64,000 bases of DNA from Apostichopus japonicus (Eukaryota > Echinodermata > Holothuroidea > Aspidochirotida > Stichopodidae). Where the stretch lies: assembly GCF_037975245.1 (NCBI RefSeq), contig NC_092576.1:15253611-15317610 (forward strand), given 5' to 3'. The notes beneath the pieces are model-generated. The model saw nothing but the letters and a program-made list of their open reading frames with translations. It did not search any database and was not told where the DNA came from. Numbering within the stretch: the first letter of the stretch is position 1; every line of letters starts with the position of its first letter. The position numbers were made by a program, and so were the translations under genes. Below are positions 54,101 to 64,000 of this stretch, one piece after another.

Positions 54101-57090
54101 GCAAATGTTTTGACAAATCTGCTGATTCTCTTTCTTCTTCCAAATTTTGTTTCTAATCTTCTTGCTTTTTTTACAAAGTTTGTTAGGTAAAATGTATCCA
54201 AAGTTCTTTTTTGCAACAAATGAAAATGCTATAGATACAACAAGAAGCTAAATTAATGAACAGTTTTAAGTAAATTCAGAAACTTTTGGTGGCTAATATT
54301 CTTTCGGAAACAATACCACTAAAAATCCTATAACCGGCACTCTTAATTCAGTTATTTTTGCACATTTTGGGGGGGAGGAGGATGGTGTGAAAATCAGTCT
54401 GAAAATTTTCCGAAGAGATTATTAATTAAAACAGAATCCAGAGTTTTCGGAATGCGACCATTTTGAAAACAAATATTGATCATAGTCTTACAGTAAAAGA
54501 TTTTTTTCTTTTTTTTTTGAAACAGAAAAATATTGCATTTCACAGAACGACATGTTTACAAAAGATCATTATTCCCATTCGTATATATGCCATTATTATA
54601 CCAACAATTTACTGTACATAGTCTAACAATGGTCTGTAATATTTATTGTTTTTAAAACACCCTGACATTCATTTCAATCACCAGAGGAATTAAATTACAA
54701 GCATGTACACAAACAAACAGTTGAACTTTGCAAATTTTATGAAGCTTTTTTGAGTTTAATTCTTCCAAACGTGATACCGTTTAAACTTGGCAAGAACAAA
54801 AGAAGAATAAACGAAACCAAAAAAATTCAATATCGCTTAATAATGTTACATCATGAACCCTGAGAGCATAAACCAAATGGACTCTTTCATGAATATGCAT
54901 TTCTTGTTGAGGACACAGAAATGGAGGTAAAACATACTTGTTAATACAATACTACATAAAGTACCTAGACATATTGATCACAAAATAAGCCAGTAATTAA
55001 CATATTAATGCATATGGATTTTTAATAACCTGTTAGTTAGCTACATAATGCAAAGCTAATTGCAAGGTCAACACATACCAATGGTTTGACTTTTTAATAC
55101 CAACTGTATTGCCTACTATTGTAACATACAGTATACATGATATGATAAAGTAATGTCCACCCCCGAGTGAAAATACTGCGTGGGTGCCAAAACAAAAAAT
55201 AAGAAAAAAACAAACAAAGGCAATGTTCTTAGTTAATGAGTAAAATTAACATAACTATATATAATATATTGCATATTCATGAGATGATATCAAGCTCAAG
55301 AAAGTAACAGAAGATGGGGGGTGGGGAATGGGGTGGGGAGATGGGGTGGGGAGATGGGATGCTTGATATGTTAAGTGCAGTTTAAGAGGGTTGAACTGGA
55401 CAACTTTTAAGTGAGAGCTTGGAAAATGTTGGCGATAAATTTTAGATTTACATTTTTTGGGGGGGGTGTAGGGGGGGGTATAAATGTGCTGTTACTTCCT
55501 TGGCTGACCTATTCAAGAAAGGGACAGCCCCTCCTATAAAAAACCAAAAAAAAATATGAGAAGAATAAAGCAAAATATATGTTGGTTTTTATAAAAGTAT
55601 GAATGCTCTTGTGATGTAAAGTAAACATTTGAAATAACAACAACAGGCAACAAGCGTGTATGAAGAGTATTATGTCATAGGATTGATGGGATCAATCCAT
55701 TATCCTTGTGGGGGAAGGAGAAAATGATATTTGAGAACTTGCAGGATTGGATGGTACCATGCATTAATGAGAAGGGGGGGGGATGAAAGGAACAGGTATG
55801 GTTGTTATATAACACATTCATTACTACTTCCTTAAAATCACTGCTGTTTCTAAATATATCCCCCAAAAAACAACTATTTTCACCTATTTTAGTAATTTTC
55901 TTCAGCCAGCAATAATTTCAGTTTACCAACAAAATTTTTCTCCTACCACCTGACACAAATTAAGAATTCCGCTTTCAATATAATTGATATTTTTGATAGT
56001 AGTCCAGACACTCTGATTGATTAAAGCCTGCCTTGGTTTAAAACCCTGTTCTTCCGTGACCTAAAAACTGGTATAGAAAAGTCGTTCTTTCAATGTTAAG
56101 TTAAATTCAGCCTCTGCTAACACCAGACCCTGTTCAGTCAGTCCTAATTATATGGTTTCACTCACTATGGAAAATAAACTGTGGGCTTTTAATATCATCA
56201 TGCACCAGTATGAAGTACACATCTGTTAGCGATCATAACTATCAAATGCAGATGCTAGCAAATATTCCAATAATGTGTTGTTAATGTCACTTTGACATGA
56301 CCTTCAACAATTCCCATAAATCTTGGACTTTTTCAAAGCAATTTTTTGGGGGTATTTTTATTTATTTGTCCTTGTTGTTGTATTGTGTTTTATGTAACTC
56401 AACATCATTCCAAGGCTTGTTAAAGTGCAGAAACATTAATTGAATGCACTACTACTATTTAATTATCTAGGATTTCGTGGTCAAAACCTCAAACAACATT
56501 CACATAGGCGGCAAACTATACACCAGCTGAATCGTATAGTTCAGTACAAACGAGGTAACTTGGTGACTTCTTTAAAAGTTTCTTAAGTGTTTCACGGTGG
56601 ACTAAAATTTCTACTGAGTTGTGAGAAAAAACAATTATAATCTTAATTCAGTACGACAACAAACTCCATTTTTTTTTTAACTAAAATATCCTTGGTGTGA
56701 ATTCGTGATTGGCAACCGAAAGGACGTTAATCCAAATGCTTATGTTACGAGAACTTTATCATCTTTTACAAGAGCATTCATACTTTTTTCTTTACGAGCG
56801 AGAAAAAAAAAAAAAAATACATTGGATTATTTCGGGGACCACGCATCGGGTTGGTAACACAGAGGGTCTCACTATAAGGCTAGCAATCTTCTCCTCCCCA
56901 GAACTTTCTCTGGCCCAAATTTCACCAAATGATTTTTATATCAAATGTTGCCTTAACTGCTATTGTTGACAGCTGTGTGGAATGAAAATATGATATACGG
57001 TAATAAAGAGCTGAGACATATAGGAACGGATGGACATACATATAGTAAACATACATACATACATATATAGAGTATATATAGCAAGATGAC
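51114..57090. other. AT-rich DNA, no gene recognised
   Basis: Open frames at 51579-51776, 52148-52462 and 56709-56969 (+) have AT-rich, unbiased codon content and no known motif. A DR2-spaced AGGTCA pair lies at 53875-53888. G-rich tracts occur at 55310-55360 and 55455-55485. Confidence 0.45.
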
Positions 57091-57094
57091 GCAA

Positions 57095-57240
57095 GTTGGA
57101 AGAGGTGAGCGTGAGAGAGGGTGGGGTGAGAGGAGAGGGTGGTGGGGTGAGAGGAGAGGGGAGTGGGATGAGAGGAGAGGGGGTGGGGTGGGGTGAGAGG
57201 AGAGGGGGTGGGGTGAGAGGAGAGGGGAGGGGAGGGAAAG
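57095..57240. repeat. GAGAGGAGAGGGGGTGGGGT purine minisatellite
   Basis: About seven units of GGGGTGAGAGGAGAGG type. Both strands give spurious low-complexity frames. Confidence 0.9.
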
Positions 57241-57479
57241 TAAGATTACATAAATTGACATCAGCTTTAAATACTACACGAGTTCTAACCCTTACCAGGA
57301 GCAAACTGCACGATCAACGATAACAAACAAATTTTCACCAAATTTTAGTTCTTTACTAAATTTCTTTCGATTCAAGATTATTGAAACATTTTCAAATTGT
57401 TTGATATAGTTAATTTGTTAGGGTAATGACTTATCAATGGGAGATATCCACTATTGAAGGATTTCATATTAAGACCAAG

Positions 57480-60430
57480 ATGGAGAATATGATTATGTTA
57501 CTGTAGTAATGAATAGTGTCTGTATCCATCAACAAGGGACTAGTCCCATCAACAAAGGGATTAGTCCCATCAATACAACAATCGTTTGGGGTGGCATGTG
57601 TGATCTTTGCCGTGACATGTGTCACTTTTAAGTAATTGAAAGTTATGACCTTTGTTTTGGCATTTTTTTCAAACACATTTAGAGTGACTCTTTTGTTATT
57701 TTGTTTTTTTTTTAAGGGGGAGGGGATATGTGTGACTCATTCAGATGACACTGTGTGATATTTTCAGTGAAGATTTTAACATTTGGAATGACACTTTGTA
57801 AACCTTTAGGGTGACACGTGTGACTTTTGGGGATGACAATTCTAAGTTTTGGCATGCTGAACTTTTGGTGGTGATATTTTTGAATTTTTTTTTTGAGGGG
57901 ACACATATTGTTTTTATTTGACACTTGAGAGGACATGTTTGTTATGATGTGACTATTGTGTCACATACACCTGTGCTTTTTGTTGACAAAAGGAGACAGA
58001 TGAAGTTACACATGTATGTGGATTTTGGCAGACACTTGTGACTTTCTTCTAGACACAACACCAGTCTGCAATTAACATACTGTCTCGCCTTACACATAAA
58101 TTGATACACGATTCCAACACTTAGCATTGCAAGTACTGTTATTGTGTTAGTGTCTATAGATACTATCAGGGTGATTGCTATACTCAAAACTATCACTTTT
58201 AATCACCTGTAATCGCCATGGGAACAAGAGTGCAACAAAATTAAAATTAGAAGGAATTTGACGTCCACGACGCTATGACTCAGCGATCCACCACCTTGAG
58301 TCACAGACTCGTTTAGTCACACGTGCACACAACTTGGGACGTTGTCATTGTTATTGGCCTGAGTTGCATGAATTATAACACTTAAGGGCTAGTATTCATA
58401 TATACTTAACACAGTTTTCAAAGTACTTCAAGCCACGAAGCAAACTTTACTGTAACGTAATTAAGAAAGTCAAATGTGGTTTAATATTGCTGTTAGCAAA
58501 TCAATGCATTTTGAATATTTTAATATCTGTCATATGTTTTTGGTTGACACAGTTTAGAACATCTCCAAAATATTTAAAGGATCAAGCAATGATAAATTTA
58601 TTGATCATAGTTTTGTCAGTCACATGTACAAACATTTTCCATATCTATAAGGATGTCAAGCAGTTTATATAATATCGATGGGGGTTTGCAATTTGATCTC
58701 TCATGCTTTCTGATGCTTTCTTATGCTTTCTCATGCTTCTCATGCTTTCTTACTGTATGCTTTCTGTGTGTATTGAAGTTATACACTTTGCAAAACAAGA
58801 ATTTGCTGGTCTCTTCCAAGTTGTAAAATTTGTTTGTGCCACCGAATCAGGGAAGACAATAGTGTCGCAACGATATGCAGATTTCCATATCAAAGACAAA
58901 ATCCACTTTTTTTTCTCAAAACGATATCGTGATATATATCGGCAAAATATGAAATCCTATTGGCAGTGCAGTATGTGCTCTGGTTGGTCGGTTACTGTAT
59001 ATTGATGATGGTTTCGATATTTGTTTTTTTTTATCCTCTCGATTTTTTTACACAATAGCTCAGATGGACCTTTATATTTTGACTAACTTCAGCATTCTGG
59101 ATTTATAATTATTTATTAATTATATTAATTAACTATATTATTCATTAATTATTTATAATTACTATAGTTTGTGAATGTACTAGTAGGTGATCAGCAATTG
59201 GCAGTTTCCGATTATATCACACTCGGTCAAATACTAATTTTTTATGCGATTTGGAGAGATTTTCAAACGATGTCTTACGATTAAAGTTTGTATCGCGATA
59301 TTTAAATGATATGGTAATATCGTTGCAACAAGACTAGTAGACAAACACGTTTGTCCTTCATTTGGATATAAACAGAAGGGTAAACGACCGAGAGAGTAAC
59401 TGCATGGAGCATTCTGTTATGAAACACTCAAAATATGAAATGTGCCAATATTATTCAAGACCAATATCAGTAAATTTGAAAATGGGATCTAGTTCCCCTT
59501 TCCAGTTTTGAAAAGAGGAACTACTGCATACTGTTTGGTTTAAGTCAGTCAGGATGTTATTATTGGATGCAGTGCAACGACGCTAGATGCAAATCACTCT
59601 ATAGATTTGTTGGGTCTATCGCACGATACCTAAATTTACTTAAACGTACCGAATCCTTTAAAGAGCTGCAGCTTCTCAATTCATTTGTGAAAATACGAGA
59701 AAAAAAAATAATAATTCAATAATTTATATTCGACCTGATCATCAAGTGACACTTCCAACATCGTGTGAAATATTTTTGGCAGTCAACTAAGTGTGACTTT
59801 TAGAGCAATAAAACTGTGGACCTGCCTCCCCCCCCCCCACCCTATCCCCTTTTCCTCTTCGCCACACATAAGTCACATACAGACATACATGTTCATAAAT
59901 AGACACACACACGGAAAAATCACCAGAAAAATTCTCCGCTCTTCACGACTTCGACGTCCTGCGCACATTTTATCTCCCTCCTTTAATTATCTTTCACTTT
60001 CGTTGACCTCACTGATAGACTATCTATTGTTTAGAGGTCAAACCAACACCATGAGGATGACCTTTTATCGCAATTCACGGCTTCAATGACTTCCTGAAAT
60101 CAGGAACATTTCATTCACTTCAACCTTCATCAAACTCTGCCTATCCTGAGTTTTTCCCCTGTGTGTTTGTATTTCAACCAGCAGTAGGTGTTACCTGTAT
60201 CACACACAGTGCACCCACACACACACAAACATACAATACTGTACACACACACAGACATACACACATACAGACATATAGACCTTATAGCCAAATGGATGTA
60301 CACATTAAACACAGCATACTGTACATTCCTCAATCTCCATCAGCATGTTATTCAACAACAGTTGCTTTACTTAGCTACGGACCCCTATGTTGTCCACTTT
60401 TACAGTTCCCCGAAGTGTGAATATGTGTTA
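57480..60430. other. Low-complexity and AT-rich DNA
   Basis: From 57590 to 58060 phrases such as GACA(T/C)(G/T)TGTGACTTTT recur in a loose pattern that may be a decayed tandem repeat. The rest has no supported gene. A (CA)-rich stretch lies at 60205-60275. Confidence 0.4.
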
Positions 60431-60434
60431 TAGT

Positions 60435-60705
60435 GCAATGTATTACAATGTATTGCAATGTAATGTATTTGTAGTTGTACTGCACTGTAATGTAAATATA
60501 CTGCACTGTAGGTAATGTAATGTATTTGTATTGCACTGTAATGTAATGTATTTGTAATGCACTGTTATATAATATTAATGTACTGCACTGTAATGTAATG
60601 TAAAATTGTACTGCATTGTAATGTAAATGTACTGCACTGTAATGTCATGTAATTGTAATGCATTGTAATGTATTTGTATTGTATTGCAATGTATTGTATT
60701 GTAAA
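60435..60705. repeat. TGTACTGCACTGTAATGTAA minisatellite
   Basis: About 270 bp of variable-length units combining AATGTAATGTATTTGTA and TGCACTGTAATGTA. No coding. Confidence 0.88.
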
Positions 60706-61439
60706 ATAACTGAAATTATCCCATCGAGTGTACATCTTTTTCATGTTGTATTAATTTCTCGCAAACTCACTAATCAATAAATGCAGATATTGATTATGAA
60801 TAGAGATTTTCCCTCACCCTTTACAATATCAATCAATTTCATTAATAATAGATTCACACACTTCAAAGTCTTTCTCCACACACACACACACGCACGCACA
60901 CACACTATGTGTATTCTGACCTTCAGTGAACATCATAAATCACACTCCTCTATCCTACCGGCCTAACCCACTCCTCTGGATATTAACATTTAACACAACG
61001 GAATAAACAAACTGCACCAAATACCAACAAAAAACCCATGAGTGAAGAAGCTGCAACTGCTTAAAGAGTTTTCCTGAGCTCACCACATCATGGCATATCT
61101 CGCCCCATCTGCCACTCAAAACTACACCCCACTGCACCCTCCCAAACCCCCAAAACCCATCCATCCTAACACAATGTTAACCCCCCTCCTCCCCCCAACA
61201 CTATCTTAATCCCTCCCCTACCTTATTTTTGTGCTCACTTTATTTTATTGCTTTACTTTTTTTATCTGTTCTTTAAAGAGAATTGCATCTTGGTTTTTTA
61301 AATTTTATTTTGGGCAGTGCTAAAAGTGATTTTGTTTCAACTGCATATGTATGATGCATTTTATTATTGTGATCTGCTATTACTGTGCATAGAGAGTATT
61401 GTTCACACGTATGTATATATATCAATATATATAAATATG

Positions 61440-61477
<38 letters not shown>

Positions 61478-64000
61478 ATATAAACAGTGAAAGGAAAACG
61501 TTTGCAAGCTAGCCTGGGGTGCAAGTTGTTTGGCAAAAAGGATTTGTAGAGCATGTATAGAGTTGTAATTTAAAAAGAAACCATCAAATTGCGGGCAGGC
61601 TTATTTATGGGATTGTTTCAGACAGCTCGCTATTTAGTGACCATTTTAAACTGGCTATTTCAAACTAGCTAGACGGGCAAACTATAAATATATATAAACT
61701 AAATATATATTTATACATAAACTTTACAATACATTTAGATTGCGATTCTCTTTCAAGACACTGCGCGAGAAGAGAAGGATAAAAAATAACAAGAAAATAT
61801 ATAGATACAAGAGATCTAAGCAAATAGTCGAGAAATGATGGAATCGGGAGAAAGGAATGATAAGGAAGAATGAAATGCAGATAAAAAGGAGAAGAAAAGT
61901 AGGAATTGAATGCACGGCACTCATGGTGATTGGTTGGATCGAGCTAATTGGGTACTATTACGAGCAGGGTCGGATCGTGCAAGAAAAGAAGGAGGAACGA
62001 TAGAGAAAAAAATAAAACATGAAGTAGCACTCTTCTCCTCATAAGACCTTCCTAATCCTTAGAGCCACTGAGCATTTACCTACTGTACGAAGATTCGGTT
62101 TCATCGAATCAAGAAATTTAGAAATATTTATTAATAATCCTCATTGGAATACCACCTACTGTATCTTTTGTATTCTTAATTTTGCTACCCATTCTCTTTT
62201 GCAATGAGCACATTTTTTTTATTGGATTCACTATACTGTAGACAGCTTATTTATAGTTTTATTCTTCTTTTTCTGCCATTTGATTATATACAAGCATGCT
62301 AAAAGTAAAAGCTGTAAATTGCCTCCATTTTGGGGACATTCCAGTATTGATTTGAAAGTTTATGAAAGAACTATACTAAAGTTTCCCAAAATCACCAACA
62401 TTGTCAAAGAAATTTGGATAAGCCAGTCTTTGGATTTGATCAAATAAATTCCCTTGGTGATTAAACTGCACTTAGTCTGAGAGTTACATGGGAAAAGAGC
62501 AGGTTTTAATTGGTGCAACTACTAATGGCTAGAATGTACTGTACTTCAGTGGCTGGCATATTTTATTTGTGGCTATAATGCATATTTTGGCATCAAGAAA
62601 ACTGATAAACTTTGGTATGTACACTGTCTCTATGACAACCAAAATGATTTCTGAGTCATGGGTGCATGAGAGCGTGAAAGAATGAATTGATTTTTTTTTT
62701 CTGGTAACATCATTAGATCTATTGCTACATATATCAAACTGTCAAACATTTAGCCTAAAGGTTAGACTAAGTTTTAACTTTGGAATTGTCTAACTATCAG
62801 ACATCTAGCCTAAAGGTTAAGCTAAAGTTTAAACTTTCGAACTGTCTAACTGTCAAACATTTAACCTAAAGGTTAGGCTAAGTTTTAACTTTCAATTTTC
62901 GCACAAGCTTCATTCCATAGCGACACGTTTTACACCTTGCGACCTTTGACCGTCTACAATCACACATTAACTAGACTCACCAAAATTTTACCAAATGATA
63001 GAAATAAATGTTTTTGTCAAGAATGAATCAAACATTTCCCCCTCCCTCTTCAATAATACTGATCTGTCTAACAAATGACTGATTGCTTTCCCAAGACCCA
63101 CTCCCCCATTATACAAGACACTCTTTACCCTTTGAGGATGCATAAATGAAAAATATTAAAATCTTGCACATATTTTTTTCTGCAAATTCCATTTCATACA
63201 AATCTCTAGCAACACCTGAGACCCTAAATATTGCACAGTCTATTTCACCCGTTTCTGAAGTAAAGGAGAAGCACCATAGAGAGGTTCATAAACCTCACCC
63301 CATCTTAATATCCTCACTACCTCTCAACACATCCCTTCTAGCCCCAATATTTAATAAACCCCTTTCACCCTCACATGTTTCCTCACCCACTCCCCCAGAT
63401 CCTTAAACCCTACCTTAACCATCTAAAAACAATGTCCTTCACCATAAAATTTATTATCAAAAAATATTTTAGATACACACATGATACTCATTCAGGTATC
63501 ATGCTAATGTTTCTATTCTAGTTCATATATTCATATATTCAAATCCCCTACCCATCCGCCACCCCCTCCCTCCCATTACCTATTCTTCCCCTACTCCTAT
63601 ATTCCTTCCTTTCCTACCTGACCCTACCAAGCCCCCCAACCCTCCCCCCCCCTTCTCCCTTCTCACAACCATATTTTGAAAACCAACCTTTCAGACGCAA
63701 TCAATCATTTTAGCAGTTTTACGGTAAACCCTTTAAAATGTTTAATTGTTCAAGTACAGAATAGCCTTCTCTTGCACCCATGTATCTGTTGCCTAAACCC
63801 CCATTATCTACCCTCCCCACACCCCCATGTCAAATTACCATCTACCATTGAAGTAGAATATTAAGAAAAATACTCTCATGGCGCCCAACATGGTGTAAAA
63901 GCACCGAGAAAAGTTGAAAAACGACACACCCGTAAAAATTGACGTAAAAACAAAAGCATGCATACATTGATATGGAAACAGAAATTTTGAGACAAAACCC
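60706..64000. other. AT-rich DNA with short repeats, no gene recognised
   Basis: It contains a (CA)n run (60878-60905), a (TA)n array (61412-61475) and a ~57-bp triplicate at 62740-62895 (AACATTTAGCCTAAAGGTTA). C-rich tracts occur at 63540-63655. No open frame could be linked to a known family. Confidence 0.5.

Overview
This is a stretch of AT-rich nuclear DNA from an animal, with spliced genes, large introns and dense repeats. The consistent GT-AG introns, the tRNA-derived SINEs, many MITE-type elements, (TA)n arrays and high local allelic divergence suggest a marine invertebrate. An echinoderm-like deuterostome is my guess from the style of the repeats; the sequence does not prove it.

Positions 1382-22306 (+) hold one complete gene in 16 coding exons whose phases all match. 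It encodes a 721-residue mitochondrial half-type ABC transporter that I recognise as ABCB8 (the ATP-binding subunit of the mitochondrial K-ATP channel, also called MITOSUR). The product has a basic presequence-like N-terminus, one transmembrane domain and one complete nucleotide-binding domain (Walker A, Q-loop, signature, Walker B, D-loop, H-loop). Its introns carry three clear MITE families, hAT-like elements, SINE copies, minisatellites and several local duplications. One duplication copies the 3' splice site and the first half of exon 6.

Positions 23071-23475 hold a decayed C-terminal piece of an RTE-type LINE. From there to about 31.8 kb I see only repeats and low-complexity DNA: (TA)n, poly(A) and a tRNA-like SINE head.

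Positions 31804-35421 (-) hold the 3' part of a second gene: a 28-nt microexon, a very GC-rich 1,237-nt exon and a terminal exon with the stop codon. The protein is acidic, with four copies of an F/W-x-K-G-x-V motif. Short stretches resemble the actin-binding N-terminal region of EPLIN/LIMA1, but no LIM domain is present. Its 5' exons were not found.

From 35.4 to 64 kb no gene could be supported. The region holds minisatellites (73-bp, 34-bp, 41-bp and 21-bp units), microsatellites, repeat fragments and AT-rich DNA. It could be long 5' introns of the second gene or intergenic DNA. No operon, CRISPR array, rRNA gene or clear functional tRNA was found, and nothing here amounts to a novel multi-gene system. 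The best leads are the exon 6 duplication, the MITE set, the repeat-borne nuclear-receptor-type motifs, and the LIM-less EPLIN-like gene.
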